From Mycobacterium numidiamassiliense (GTDB lineage: Bacteria > Actinomycetota > Actinomycetes > Mycobacteriales > Mycobacteriaceae): DNA of 64,000 nt. Where the stretch lies: assembly GCF_900157365.1 (NCBI RefSeq), contig NZ_FUEZ01000003.1:930001-994000 (forward strand), in the 5' to 3' direction. Below the pieces are notes generated by a model. It saw only the letters and a list, made by a program, of their open reading frames with translations. It made no database searches and was not told the DNA's origin. The first letter of the stretch is position 1. Each line of letters starts with the position of its first letter. Made by a program: the position numbers and the translations under genes. Of this stretch, positions 1 through 11,576 are shown in pieces.

Positions 1-1614
<1,614 letters not shown>

Positions 1615-1714
1615 TCAGGTTAGCGCTGAATCGGCGCCGCGTGCGCAAACAACGTGCGTCTCAGAGTCTGCTCATAGCTTGGGAGGTCGAGCGGATCGCC
1701 CACACCGTTCCCGA

Positions 1715-2497
1715 TCAGCGCGGCGTCACCTTCGGCCGCTCCTTGGGTGCGGCGGGTGCCGGAGGATGAGCGGGTGCCACCGCCGCGGCGCCGGCCACTG
1801 GCGGCACCACCGCCGGCAGCGCATTGGCCGGAGCGAATCCTCCGGAATCCGCTGACAGTTGCGTTATCGGCGCGCTGACCGGCCCGGGCACTCCCGTCGC
1901 CGGCGTCGCCACCGGCGGCACTGGTCCCGACGGGTAGGCCGGCGTCTCGGCCTTTGTCGTGGATATCGGCGCAGCAATCGACGTCGGCGGCCCGGCTGAG
2001 GCCGCCGCGGCCGGTGCGGTGGCCGGCCCCGCCGCCGGTGACGCCAACCCCGGCGAAATGGCGGACGACAGGTGGCCCGCCGCGACGGCGGGCGCAGCGG
2101 CGACCGGCGCCACCGCGGCCGGCTGGACGGCGCTGGCCGTCGGCACTCCCGCCGCCACCGAACCCGCCTGGGCCGCGCCGCCGATCAGCGGCTGGGATGC
2201 CTGAAGGGGCCCGGCGTTCGCCGCCTCGGCGCTGGCGTACTCGGCCGCGCCGGAGCTCATGAGCTGCACAAACTGCTGGTGGAATTGCGCCGCCTGGGCG
2301 CTGATCGCCTGATACGCCTGCGCATGCGCACCAAACAACTGGGCGATCGCCGCCGACACGGAGTCGGCACCCGCGGCGGAAACACTCGAGGTCGGACCCA
2401 CTGCTGCTGAGTTGGCGGAACTGATCGTGGACCCGATATTTGCCAGGTCGGATGCCGCCGCCGCCACATACTCCGGCGTCGCGTTGACAAACGACAT
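1715..2497 (-). CDS. PE family protein
   Basis: A 260-aa PE protein. Residues 1 to about 95 form the PE domain: it begins [20 protein letters not shown], is an alanine-rich helical hairpin, and has [12 protein letters not shown] near its end. The rest is a low-complexity Pro/Ala/Val/Thr-rich tail without PGRS Gly-Gly repeats. A strong ribosome site (GGGAGG) precedes the ATG. PE proteins are usually exported by ESX type VII systems, often as PE/PPE pairs, but no PPE or esx gene is adjacent. The gene sits directly behind the tuf terminator, where M. tuberculosis goes straight to Rv0686. Family call is sure; partner and function are unknown. Confidence 0.92.
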   Translation of the reverse strand: MSFVNATPEYVAAAASDLANIGSTISSANSAAVGPTSSVSAAGADSVSAAIAQLFGAHAQAYQAISAQAAQFHQQFVQLMSSGAAEYASAEAANAGPLQASQPLIGGAAQAGSVAAGVPTASAVQPAAVAPVAAAPAVAAGHLSSAISPGLASPAAGPATAPAAAASAGPPTSIAAPISTTKAETPAYPSGPVPPVATPATGVPGPVSAPITQLSADSGGFAPANALPAVVPPVAGAAAVAPAHPPAPAAPKERPKVTPR

Positions 2498-2605
2498 CCG
2501 ATCCTCCCGCCAGACCGCGACGGCCGGCTGAATGCACCGTCAACCCGAGACTGGACAACGCAGATATTACCGGAGTTTCTAGGAAGATACTGACGCAAAC
2601 GAAAG

Positions 2606-2646
2606 TACAAGGCCCGAATTGCCTACGCGGCAATTCGGGCCTTGTA
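2606..2646 (-). terminator. Terminator downstream of tuf
   Basis: A perfect 18-bp inverted repeat (2606-2623 against 2629-2646) with a 5-nt loop. On the minus strand it is followed by a T-rich stretch (CTTTCGTTT). It lies 25 bp beyond the tuf stop codon and separates the str operon from the PE gene. Its symmetry means it could also stop transcription from the other side. Confidence 0.85.
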
Positions 2647-2671
2647 ACAGACTTTGCTGAGTCGGACGAAC

Positions 2672-3862
<1,191 letters not shown>

Positions 3863-3971
3863 TTTATTGTCCTCCTGGACTGTTAGTGCTTGTTAAAGCA
3901 GTGTTGATGTTTTCAGTTGTGCCGCGGTTAGTGACCGGGCCAGGTTACTCCGAGCCGATGTTCACGCACCG

Positions 3972-4102
3972 GTCGCCTTCGCTTCGGCGCATTGCTCGCC
4001 TCCGCGCTCGTGAGTTGACACTCACTCGCCCGTCGCCTTCGCTTCGGCGCATTGCTCGCCTCCGCGCTCGTGAGTTGACACTCACTCGCCCGTCGCCTTC
4101 GC
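3972..4102. repeat. 60-bp tandem repeat overlapping the 3' end of fusA
   Basis: Two exact 60-bp copies (3972-4031 and 4032-4091) plus an 11-bp third start (4092-4102). The right-hand copy contains the last codons and stop of fusA, so the array has copied the fusA tail into the fusA-tuf spacer. The duplicated stop lies downstream and leaves EF-G intact. It resembles the intergenic minisatellites (MIRU/VNTR type) of mycobacteria, but I cannot match it to a named locus. Confidence 0.95.
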
Positions 4103-6187
4103 GATGATCTCCTTGGAGACGTTCGCCGGAACTTCGGCGTACGAGTCGAACACCATGGAGTAGTTCGCCCGGCCTTGAGTCTTGGACCGCAGGTCGCCGA
4201 CGTAGCCGAACATCTCCGACAGCGGCACGTGCGCCCGAACGACGCGTGCACCGCTCCGCTCCTCCATGGCCTGGATCTGGCCACGGCGGGAGTTCAAGTC
4301 GCCGATCACGTCACCCATGTAGTCCTCGGGCGTCGTGACCTCGACGGCCATGATCGGCTCCAGGATGACTGGTTGCGCTTGCTGCGCAGCCTTTTTCAGT
4401 ACCTGCGAACCGGCGATCTTGAACGCCATTTCCGAGGAGTCCACCTCGTGGTAGGCGCCATCGAGCAACGTGACCTTCAAGTTCACCAACGGATAACCGG
4501 CAAGCACGCCATATTGCATCGCGTCTTGGGCGCCGGCGTCCACCGAGGGGATGTACTCACGCGGGATGCGACCACCGGTGACCTTGTTCTCGAACTCGTA
4601 GGTGGCGCCGTCCTCGCCACGGAACGGCTCGATGGCAATGAGCACCTTCGCGAACTGGCCGGATCCACCCGTCTGCTTCTTGTGGGTGAACTCGACCTTG
4701 TCGACCGCGCGCTTGATCGTCTCCTTGTAGGCCACCTGGGGCTTACCGACATTGGCCTCGACCTTGAACTCACGGCGCATGCGGTCCACCAGGATGTCCA
4801 GGTGCAGCTCGCCCATGCCGCCGATGACGGTCTGGCCGGTCTCGTTGTCCTGGTGCACCTTGAAGGTGGGATCCTCTTCGGCGAGCTTCTGGATCGACAG
4901 GCTCAGCTTCTCCTGGTCGCTCTTGGTCTTGGGCTCGATCGCCACCTCGATCACCGGATCGGGGAAGCTCATCGACTCCAGCACAACCTGGTCGTTCGGG
5001 TCGCTCAGGGTGTCACCTGTTGTGGTGTCCTTGAGGCCGATGACCGCGTAGATGTGGCCCGCCGAGGCGGTTTCCACCGGGTTCTCCTTGTTGGCGTGCA
5101 TCTGGAACAGCTTGCCCAGCCGCTCCTTTTTGCCCTTGGTGGAGTTGATGACCTGTGACCCGGAATCAACCTTGCCCGAGTACACCCGCACGTAGGTGAG
5201 CTTGCCGAAGAACGGGTGCGTGGCGACCTTGAACGCCAGAGCCGAGAACGGCTCGTCGGTCGACGGCTTGCGGATGACTTCTACGTCTTCCTTGCCGGGC
5301 GCGTGGCCGACGGCCGGCGGCACGTCCAGCGGCGAGGGCAGGTAGTCGATGACGGCGTCCAGCATCGGCTGCACGCCCTTGTTCTTGAACGCGCTACCGC
5401 ACAGCACGAGGTAAGCCGACGAACTGATGGTGAGCTTGCGCAGCGCACCCTTGATCTCCGCGACCGACAGTTCCTCGCCGCCGAAATACTTCTCCAACAG
5501 TGCTTCGTCGGTCTCGGCGACGGCTTCGAGCAGCTTGGTGCGGTACTCGTCGGCCCTCTCCTGGAGTTCAACCGGGATGTCGATGGTCTCGTAGGTCTCG
5601 CCGAGCTTGGTCTCGCCCCGCCACACCTTGGCCTTCATCTCGACCAGGTCGACGATGCCCTCGAAGTCGCCCTCGGAGCCGACCGGCAGCTGGATCGGAA
5701 TGACGTTCGCGCCCAGCCGGTCTTCCATGGTCTTGACCGAGAAGTAGAAGTCGGCGCCGATCTTGTCCATCTTGTTGACGAAGCAGATGCGCGGCACGTC
5801 GTACTTGTCGGCCTGACGCCACACCTGCTCGGACTGCGGCTCGACACCTTCCTTACCGTCGAACACCGCGACGGCACCATCGAGCACGCGCAGGCTGCGC
5901 TCCACCTCGACGGTGAAGTCGACGTGGCCCGGGGTGTCGATGATGTTGATCTGGTTGTCGTTCCAGAAGCAGGTGGTAGCGGCGGAGGTGATGGTGATCC
6001 CCCGCTCCTGTTCCTGTTCCATCCAGTCCATGGTGGCGGCGCCGTCGTGCACCTCACCGATCTTGTAGCTGATGCCGGTGTAGTAGAGGATGCGCTCGGT
6101 CGTCGTGGTCTTGCCGGCGTCGATGTGCGCCATGATGCCGATGTTGCGGACCTTGGTCAGGTCGGTCAGCACGTCCTTCTGTGCCAC
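4082..6187 (-). CDS. fusA: Elongation factor G
   Basis: A 701-aa ribosomal translocase. It shows [15 protein letters not shown] (P-loop), [11 protein letters not shown] (switch I), DTPGHVDF (switch II) and NKMDK, followed by the five-domain EF-G body and domain IV/V motifs such as [11 protein letters not shown]. The length is normal. It is the third gene of the str operon, 87 bp after rpsG. The end (EIIAKATGE) and stop codon lie inside a 60-bp tandem repeat that continues into the spacer before tuf, so repeat slippage could alter this terminus or the spacer length. Confidence 0.98.
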   Translation of the reverse strand: MAQKDVLTDLTKVRNIGIMAHIDAGKTTTTERILYYTGISYKIGEVHDGAATMDWMEQEQERGITITSAATTCFWNDNQINIIDTPGHVDFTVEVERSLRVLDGAVAVFDGKEGVEPQSEQVWRQADKYDVPRICFVNKMDKIGADFYFSVKTMEDRLGANVIPIQLPVGSEGDFEGIVDLVEMKAKVWRGETKLGETYETIDIPVELQERADEYRTKLLEAVAETDEALLEKYFGGEELSVAEIKGALRKLTISSSAYLVLCGSAFKNKGVQPMLDAVIDYLPSPLDVPPAVGHAPGKEDVEVIRKPSTDEPFSALAFKVATHPFFGKLTYVRVYSGKVDSGSQVINSTKGKKERLGKLFQMHANKENPVETASAGHIYAVIGLKDTTTGDTLSDPNDQVVLESMSFPDPVIEVAIEPKTKSDQEKLSLSIQKLAEEDPTFKVHQDNETGQTVIGGMGELHLDILVDRMRREFKVEANVGKPQVAYKETIKRAVDKVEFTHKKQTGGSGQFAKVLIAIEPFRGEDGATYEFENKVTGGRIPREYIPSVDAGAQDAMQYGVLAGYPLVNLKVTLLDGAYHEVDSSEMAFKIAGSQVLKKAAQQAQPVILEPIMAVEVTTPEDYMGDVIGDLNSRRGQIQAMEERSGARVVRAHVPLSEMFGYVGDLRSKTQGRANYSMVFDSYAEVPANVSKEIIAKATGE

Positions 6188-6274
6188 AGAAGTCTTCCCA
6201 CTCTTTCGATTGCGTAGTTAGTTCGCTGTTGGTTCACGCCTGGCCACTGTGCCAGTTGGGCGCCGCTGGCGCCT

Positions 6275-6745
6275 CTACCAGCGATAGTGCGCGAAGGCGC
6301 GGTTGGCCTCGGCCATCTTGTGGGTGTCCTCACGTCGTTTGACGGCGGCACCCAGGCCGTTGCTGGCGTCGAGGATCTCGTTCGCCAACCGCTCGACCAT
6401 GGTCTTCTCCCGGCGTTGCTTGGAGAAGCTGACCAACCAACGGAGGGCCAGCGTCACCGAGCGTTCCGGACGTACCTCGACCGGGACCTGGTAGGTGGCG
6501 CCACCGACGCGGCGACTGCGCACCTCGAGGGCGGGCTTGACGTTGTCCATGGCGCGCTTCAGGGTGACGACCGGATCGGTGCCGGTCTTGTCCCGGGCTT
6601 GTTCGAGCGCACCATAGACAATGCGTTCGGCCAGCGATTTCTTCCCGTCCAGCAGGACTTTGTTGACGAGCTGCGTCACGAGCTGCGACCCGTAGACCGG
6701 GTCGTTGACCAGCGGGCGCTTCGGCGCGGGGCCCTTGCGCGGCAT
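6275..6745 (-). CDS. rpsG: 30S ribosomal protein S7
   Basis: A 156-aa primary 16S-rRNA-binding protein of the small-subunit head. It starts [20 protein letters not shown] and ends [13 protein letters not shown], the standard actinobacterial ends. The ATG at 6745 overlaps the stop codon of rpsL by one base (TAATG), so the two are probably translationally coupled. A longer reading of the same frame exists upstream, inside rpsL, but the S7 start is unambiguous from the family N-terminus. Confidence 0.98.
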   Translation of the reverse strand: MPRKGPAPKRPLVNDPVYGSQLVTQLVNKVLLDGKKSLAERIVYGALEQARDKTGTDPVVTLKRAMDNVKPALEVRSRRVGGATYQVPVEVRPERSVTLALRWLVSFSKQRREKTMVERLANEILDASNGLGAAVKRREDTHKMAEANRAFAHYRW

Positions 6746-7119
6746 TAGCTCTTCTCCTTCTTGGCGCCGTAGCGGCTGCGCGCCTGCTTGCGGTTCTTGA
6801 CACCCTGAGTGTCGAGCGAACCGCGGATGATCTTGTACCGCACACCGGGCAGGTCCTTCACCCGACCGCCGCGGACCAGCACCATCGAGTGCTCCTGCAG
6901 ATTGTGGCCTTCGCCCGGGATGTAAGCCGTGACCTCGACCTGGCTCGTCAGCTTCACACGCGCGACCTTCCGAAGCGCCGAGTTCGGCTTCTTCGGGGTG
7001 GTGGTGTACACGCGGGTGCATACCCCACGGCGCTGCGGGCTGCCCTTCAGGGCCGCGGTTTTGACCTTGGCGATCTTGTCGCGGCGACCCTTGCGGACCA
7101 GCTGCTGAATGGTTGGCAT
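6745..7119 (-). CDS. rpsL: 30S ribosomal protein S12
   Basis: A 124-aa decoding-centre protein and first gene of the str operon. The loop residues that mutate to streptomycin resistance in mycobacteria are wild type: Lys43 in [13 protein letters not shown] and Lys88 in [12 protein letters not shown]. The one-base overlap with rpsG indicates coupling. A plausible promoter lies about 70-100 bp upstream. Nothing unusual in length or sequence. Confidence 0.98.
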
Positions 7120-7188
7120 CTACCGGCTTTCTGTGTTCGAGGTCTTTCTTGGCGTTCTTAAGTCTGTGTACTGCAGTTATGCCCTGCC

Positions 7189-7217
7189 GCCTTACCCCGC
7201 GGCCGGGTGTGTCGCAA
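7189..7217 (-). promoter_or_regulatory. Candidate promoter of the str operon
   Basis: On the minus strand, TTGCGA (7212-7217) and TAAGGC (7189-7194) are separated by exactly 17 bp, resembling -35/-10 boxes. Initiation would fall near 7182, giving a leader of about 60 nt before rpsL. The -10 box is imperfect, so this is a candidate only. Confidence 0.35.
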
Positions 7218-7388
7218 GCGCTCAGCAGCGGAATTCATCCGTGCGTCGGAGACATGCGAATTAGCCCGGCATTCACTTCCTTACGTCAGGCGTCGTAAGC
7301 CGCCAGGCACGAGCTACCACAATACCCGGCGCTGGTCTGGCAGGTCAAAGCGGCGGCCGCACGCCCGCCCCCGGAGGCCGGTCGGCGG

Positions 7389-8036
7389 TCAGTTCGGCCC
7401 GGCGCCGTGCTGGGCGGTGCGCCTGTCCAGGCCCGTAGCCAGGCGTAACACCATGTCGGAGAACAGCGCGTCGGTGTCGATGTCGTCCATGACGCCGGTC
7501 ATCTCCAACAGGACGAAGCCGTGCAGCGCAGACCAGAATTCCAGCGCCGCGTAGAACGCCTCCTGGCCGTCCAGACCGTAGGAGGACAACACGGCGATCA
7601 CCGGCGCGGCCGCGCCCCGGGTGGCGGCGGCGTATTCGGGGTCGTCACCGCCCAGGGGCATCCGGGTGAACGCCGAGTAGCGGCCCGGGTGGTGATGCGC
7701 GTAGCTGCGGTAGGCACCGGCCATGACCAGCACGGCGTCATCGCGGGCGCGCCCCTCGCCGACCCTATTGAGCATTCTGATGATGTCGTCGATGACCCGG
7801 ATCCGCACCGCGCGGCGCAGGTCTTCCAGGCTGTCCACGTGGTTGTACAGCGACGGCCCCTTGGTCCCCAGCTGGGTGGCCAGCGCGTTGATGGTCAGCG
7901 AATCCCAGCCCTCCCGGTCCAGGAAAGTCAGCGCGCCTTCGACGATGCCGTCGCGGCTCAGCTTGGCCGGGCGGGACGGGGATCTTCCCCCACGCTGGCG
8001 CCCGGCCGCCGGCGGCGGTACTGGCTGAGCTGCCAT
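7389..8036 (-). CDS. TetR/AcrR family transcriptional regulator
   Basis: A 215-aa repressor-type protein. The N-terminal helix-turn-helix is clear (LSRDGIVEGALTFLDREGWD, then LGTKGPSLYNHVDSLEDLRR, about residues 27-75), followed by a TetR_C-type ligand domain. The ATG at 8036 (MAAQPVPPP) is preferred; the same frame stays open to 8174 but the extra residues look non-coding. It is divergent from two DUF3060 genes, matching Rv0681 next to Rv0680c/Rv0679c in M. tuberculosis, so it may control them. Ligand unknown. Confidence 0.88.
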   Translation of the reverse strand: MAAQPVPPPAAGRQRGGRSPSRPAKLSRDGIVEGALTFLDREGWDSLTINALATQLGTKGPSLYNHVDSLEDLRRAVRIRVIDDIIRMLNRVGEGRARDDAVLVMAGAYRSYAHHHPGRYSAFTRMPLGGDDPEYAAATRGAAAPVIAVLSSYGLDGQEAFYAALEFWSALHGFVLLEMTGVMDDIDTDALFSDMVLRLATGLDRRTAQHGAGPN

Positions 8037-8218
8037 GGCGATCGCCCTTCGATTGCGGTGACCCAGGTGCAGGCCAACTAATGACTCTAGTTGACCCGGT
8101 CGCGAAACTGCCCGGCCGCGGCGTGGCGGCGCGGTCGCGGAGGAAAAAGTTCGCCACCGAGCAGGCAAATGCACGTAGGCTCATTCGTGCAGATTCACCC
8201 GTCGCGAGGGGGCCCGCA

Positions 8219-8596
8219 TTGAATTGGACAGCCGTCACCGGCTCGCTGGCCACCTGTGTCGCTGCCGTCGCGGCCACGGTCGCTGCCCCACCACCGGCCG
8301 CGCACGCCAAGAACGGCGACACCCACATCATCGGGATGGGCATCGAGCAGGTGCTCGACTGCAATGACGCCACCCTGGTCGTCAATGGCACGAACAACAA
8401 CGTGACCGCGCTGGGCAACTGCTACGCGGTGACGATGATGGGCTCGGGCAACACCGTCGTCGCCGATTCGGTCAGCCACGACATCACCGTGTACGGCTAC
8501 GACCAGACGGTGTTCTACAAAGGCGGCTCGCCGATCCTCTGGGACCGCGGACGCGAACTGGGCATGACCAATCGGCTGCAGCAAGTCGGAAGCTGA
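8219..8596 (+). CDS. Exported DUF3060 protein
   Basis: About 125 aa: a signal peptide (hydrophobic stretch ending AAPPPAAHA, residues about 5-30) and a mature DUF3060 domain with repeated short beta units (VVNGTNNNVTALGNC, MMGSGNTVVADSVSHDITV). The start chosen is TTG at 8219, preceded by GAGGGG at good distance; it gives a proper signal peptide and the length of M. tuberculosis Rv0680c. The frame is open further upstream, to 8081, but that would bury the signal peptide. It is followed after 46 bp by a paralogous DUF3060 lipoprotein. Function unknown; likely cell-envelope. Confidence 0.75.
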   Translation: MNWTAVTGSLATCVAAVAATVAAPPPAAHAKNGDTHIIGMGIEQVLDCNDATLVVNGTNNNVTALGNCYAVTMMGSGNTVVADSVSHDITVYGYDQTVFYKGGSPILWDRGRELGMTNRLQQVGS

Positions 8597-8642
8597 GCCG
8601 CGCCGACCCTGTTGTGAGCCCAATCGAAGGAATCGAGGAGCG

Positions 8643-9119
8643 TTGCGCGCCAACATGATTGACCGATCGTCCAGGATGGCCGCCTACGCGCTGGCCCCGG
8701 CCGTCGCGGCCTTGGCACTGGCCGGCTGCAGTTCGACCGCCAACCCGCCGGGCGGCACCGCAACGACCAGCAGCACCACGACGACGAGCGCCGCGGCCGC
8801 ACCGACCACCGGCACCAGCGCGAGCACCACCGCGTCGGTCGAGATCGGCAACACGCTGAACTACGGATCGATGGGGACGACCGCGACGCTGGACTGCGGC
8901 AGCGGCAAATCGCTGAACGTGGCCGGTTCGGACAACACCCTGACCATCACCGGTAGCTGCGCGACGGCGTCCATCGGCGGTACCAACAACAAGATCAACT
9001 TCGACAAGGTCGACACCCGCATCACGGTGCTGGGACTGAACAACGCCATCACCTACAAGGACGGCGACCCCAAGGTGGACAACCTCGGCTCGGGCAACAC
9101 GATCAACAAAGCGAGCTGA
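8643..9119 (+). CDS. DUF3060 lipoprotein (Rv0679c-like)
   Basis: About 158 aa. The N-terminus is a lipoprotein signal with lipobox LALAGC, then a Thr/Ser/Ala-rich linker (about residues 30-70), then a DUF3060 domain (CGSGKSLNVAGSDNTLTITG, GTNNKINFDKVDTRITVLG) related to the preceding gene. The start is uncertain: TTG 8643 lies only 2 nt after GAGGAG, ATG 8655 lies 14 nt after it, and ATG 8676 is also possible; all keep the lipobox. It runs convergent with echA5, only 10 bp away. Expected location is the outer face of the plasma membrane. Function unknown. Confidence 0.82.
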   Translation: MRANMIDRSSRMAAYALAPAVAALALAGCSSTANPPGGTATTSSTTTTSAAAAPTTGTSASTTASVEIGNTLNYGSMGTTATLDCGSGKSLNVAGSDNTLTITGSCATASIGGTNNKINFDKVDTRITVLGLNNAITYKDGDPKVDNLGSGNTINKAS

Positions 9120-9129
9120 TCGCCGGCGC

Positions 9130-9897
9130 CTAACCGGCTGGCGCTCCGTGGCGCCCGGCGCCCGCGGCGAACCGCCCGGCCCCTTCATTTGCTTCGGCGG
9201 CGACTTTCGAGATGCTGGCGAATTCGCGGTCGATGGCCTCCGATTCCGGCAGCCCCCACTGCTCAAGCGCCGACAGCCGATCGGAGCGCAGGCACTGCTG
9301 CGGCAGGGCGGCCAATTCGGCGGCCAGCTCCTCGGCGGCTTGCCGCGCTTGGCCTTTGGCCACCACCCGATTGGCCAACCCGATCGCCAGCGCTTCGTCG
9401 GCGGCTACCGCGCGGCCGGTGAGAATCAGGTCCATCGCCCGGCTGTGGCCGATCAGCCGCGGCAGCCGCACCGTGCCCCCGTCGATGAGCGGCACTCCCC
9501 AGCGGCGGCAGAACACGCCGAACACGGCGTCCTCCTCGGCGACCCGTAGGTCACACCAGATGGCCAACTCCAGACCACCGGCCACGGCGTAGCCGCTCAC
9601 CGCGGCAATTACCGGTTTGGACAACACCATTCGCGACGGGCCCATCGGGCCGGGCCCGGTTCGATGCACGACGTTGGCCTCCGGCGTACCAAAGGCCTTC
9701 AAATCGGCTCCCGCACAGAAGGTTCCGCCGTCGCCCCAGAGCACCGCCACCGAGGCGGAATCGTCACGGTCGAATTCGTCGAAGGCAGCGCAGAGTGCGG
9801 CGGCGGTGGGACCGTTGACAGCATTTCGCGCGCCCGGCCGGTTCAGAATCACCGTGGTAACCGGACCCTTGCGCTCCACACGCACCGGCTCGTTCAT
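9130..9897 (-). CDS. echA5: Enoyl-CoA hydratase/isomerase family protein (EchA5-like)
   Basis: A 255-aa crotonase-fold protein. Substrate and oxyanion-hole elements are visible: RPGARNAVNG, FCAGADLKAFGTPEA, and the signature GYAVAGGLELAIWCDLRVAE. Members hydrate or isomerise acyl-CoA thioesters, usually in fatty-acid degradation. Its ATG overlaps the end of the paaX-like gene by 4 bp, and it ends the run fadE8-echA4-paaX-echA5. In M. tuberculosis echA5 is followed by mmpL5-mmpS5-Rv0678; here the next gene is the convergent DUF3060 lipoprotein. The symbol rests on order and family; the reaction is unproven. Confidence 0.85.
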   Translation of the reverse strand: MNEPVRVERKGPVTTVILNRPGARNAVNGPTAAALCAAFDEFDRDDSASVAVLWGDGGTFCAGADLKAFGTPEANVVHRTGPGPMGPSRMVLSKPVIAAVSGYAVAGGLELAIWCDLRVAEEDAVFGVFCRRWGVPLIDGGTVRLPRLIGHSRAMDLILTGRAVAADEALAIGLANRVVAKGQARQAAEELAAELAALPQQCLRSDRLSALEQWGLPESEAIDREFASISKVAAEANEGAGRFAAGAGRHGAPAG

Positions 9898-10616
9898 TTC
9901 GCCTCCAACAGTTGGGTGAGGTCACGTCGTTGCGCCAGTTCCGTGGCGAAGTCATAGTAGGCGGCGCGCAGCCGCGCGCCCGGCCAATCCGCGGGCAGCA
10001 ACTCGGAGGGCAACATCGGATCGGTGAGCAGGTGGCGCACCATCGCCGCGGCGACCATGAATCGGCCGGGAATGTCGGCCGCTTCGGCCATCTCGTCGAG
10101 CAATCGGTCACCCGCCCTGGTCCACTCGGGCAGGTCCCACAGCTGACCGGCCAGCTGCTCCGGCGCGTCATCGCGTGCCCTCAGCACCCGCACCCGGTGC
10201 GCGACGTCGGGCTCCAGCTCGAAGTCCAGATTGTCGGGCCGCATCCACACGCCCTCGCGCAGTTCACCGAAGCGCTTGTGGTGCATGCTGGTTCGCAACG
10301 CGGCGCGGCTGCGGGCATCGGTACCCACTGTGGTGACGATCAGGGCGTGCCAGTAACCGTGCCAGGCCCGGGTTTGCGGGCGCATGGCGTCGTCCTGGCG
10401 GCGCTGGCGGGCCAGCAGCCGATCCGAAAGCCGATAGCCGTCGTCGGACCGGATCAGGTCGCCGGCACCGACCATGCGGGTCAGCGCAACGCGTAGCGTC
10501 GCCTCCTTGATACCGAAATCGGCTGTCAGCCTAATCAATTCGCCGGCGCTGGCCCACGCGGGGTGCGCACCGAGCAGCACACTGAGCACCACGGAACGGG
10601 CCGTCATGTTCGGCAT
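9894..10616 (-). CDS. PaaX family transcriptional regulator
   Basis: A 240-aa protein with an N-terminal winged helix (ARSVVLSVLLGAHPAWASAG, ATLRVALTRMVGAGDLIRSD) and the PaaX C-terminal domain. PaaX proteins repress phenylacetyl-CoA catabolism or related acyl-CoA genes and usually sense a CoA thioester. It lies inside a four-gene run, 13 bp after echA4 and overlapping echA5 by 4 bp, so it probably regulates its own operon. M. tuberculosis Rv0674 is the positional equivalent. The start could also be the internal ATG at 10607. Confidence 0.85.
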   Translation of the reverse strand: MPNMTARSVVLSVLLGAHPAWASAGELIRLTADFGIKEATLRVALTRMVGAGDLIRSDDGYRLSDRLLARQRRQDDAMRPQTRAWHGYWHALIVTTVGTDARSRAALRTSMHHKRFGELREGVWMRPDNLDFELEPDVAHRVRVLRARDDAPEQLAGQLWDLPEWTRAGDRLLDEMAEAADIPGRFMVAAAMVRHLLTDPMLPSELLPADWPGARLRAAYYDFATELAQRRDLTQLLEAK

Positions 10617-10629
10617 GGATTACACCCGC

Positions 10630-11568
10630 CTAGACCTGAGACGTCTGCCGGCCGTAGTCGCCGAACGGCTCATCGCGATGGCGCACCGCCTCGCGGAAGC
10701 CGTGCTCGATCGAGTCGGCGACAAAGGCATGCCCTTCGGGCGTGTGGCGCGCGACGCCGTCGAACACGGTGCTGACCATCCTGCTGGTGGCCACACCCTG
10801 TTGCAGCAGAGCGGAATTCAACGCGAGCTTGACCATGATCAGCTGGTTGACCGGCACCGCGGCGATTCGCTCCACCAGTCGCTCAGTACGCTCGTCAAGG
10901 TCTTTCGGATCGGGTGCCTCTACGGCGAGGCCCCATTCGGCGGCCTGGGCTCCGGTGATCGAATCGCCGGTGAACAGCAGACGTTTGGCGCGCTGGTCGC
11001 CGAGGCGGTGCGCCCACAGGCCAGCGGCCGGGACACCCCAGACCCGGGTCGGCGGGTAGCCGATCTTGGCGTCCGCGGCGGCGATCACCTGGTCGGCGTG
11101 CAGTGCGATGTCGGTTCCGCCGGCCACGCAGTAGCCGTGGATCTTGACGACCGTCGGCTTGTCGGCGTGCATAAGGCTGGAGAAACCGCGGACGAACCGG
11201 CTCATCATCTGGTAGTCGATCATCGGGTCCCACGGCTGATCCGGCATGTGGTTGATGGCCTGGGTCCTGCCGTCGAGCACCGTGCCCTGATACGCCCCGG
11301 TGCCACCGGCCGAGCCGGTGCGGTCGGCGTAGGCGGACAGGTCGAAGCCCGCGCAGAAGCCCTCGCCGCGCCCGGACACGAGGATGACGTGCACGTTCGG
11401 GTCGAGGTCGGCACGTTCCACCAACGCCGAGAGTTCCAGCGGGGTGTCGGCGACGATCGCGTTGCCTTTGTCCGGCCGATTGAAGGTGATGCGGGCTACG
11501 CGGCCGGTGACCTCGTAGGTCATCGTCTTCAGGTTGTTGAAGTCGACCGGCCTGATCGCGTGAGTCAT
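10630..11568 (-). CDS. echA4: Enoyl-CoA hydratase family protein (EchA4-like)
   Basis: A 312-aa crotonase-family protein, longer than EchA5 because of an N-terminal extension and an inserted loop (about residues 80-110). Motifs: FNRPDKGNAI, FCAGFDLSAYADR, GYCVAGGTDIALHADQVIA. The ATG at 11568 gives the expected length; the frame stays open further into fadE8. It starts 8 bp after fadE8, so the acyl-CoA dehydrogenase and hydratase are co-transcribed, consistent with consecutive beta-oxidation-like steps. The substrate is unknown. Confidence 0.88.
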   Translation of the reverse strand: MTHAIRPVDFNNLKTMTYEVTGRVARITFNRPDKGNAIVADTPLELSALVERADLDPNVHVILVSGRGEGFCAGFDLSAYADRTGSAGGTGAYQGTVLDGRTQAINHMPDQPWDPMIDYQMMSRFVRGFSSLMHADKPTVVKIHGYCVAGGTDIALHADQVIAAADAKIGYPPTRVWGVPAAGLWAHRLGDQRAKRLLFTGDSITGAQAAEWGLAVEAPDPKDLDERTERLVERIAAVPVNQLIMVKLALNSALLQQGVATSRMVSTVFDGVARHTPEGHAFVADSIEHGFREAVRHRDEPFGDYGRQTSQV

Positions 11569-11576
11569 GTTGCGGC

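Noticed and set aside
3972..4102. Direct repeats as a possible CRISPR array
   Set aside because: Units are head-to-tail 60-bp copies without spacers and there are no cas genes.
8037..8174. N-terminal extension of the TetR regulator
   Set aside because: The added residues are Arg/Pro-rich, do not match TetR proteins and would fill the divergent promoter region.
8081..8218. Upstream extension of the first DUF3060 gene
   Set aside because: It would place the signal peptide internally; TTG 8219 has a good ribosome site.
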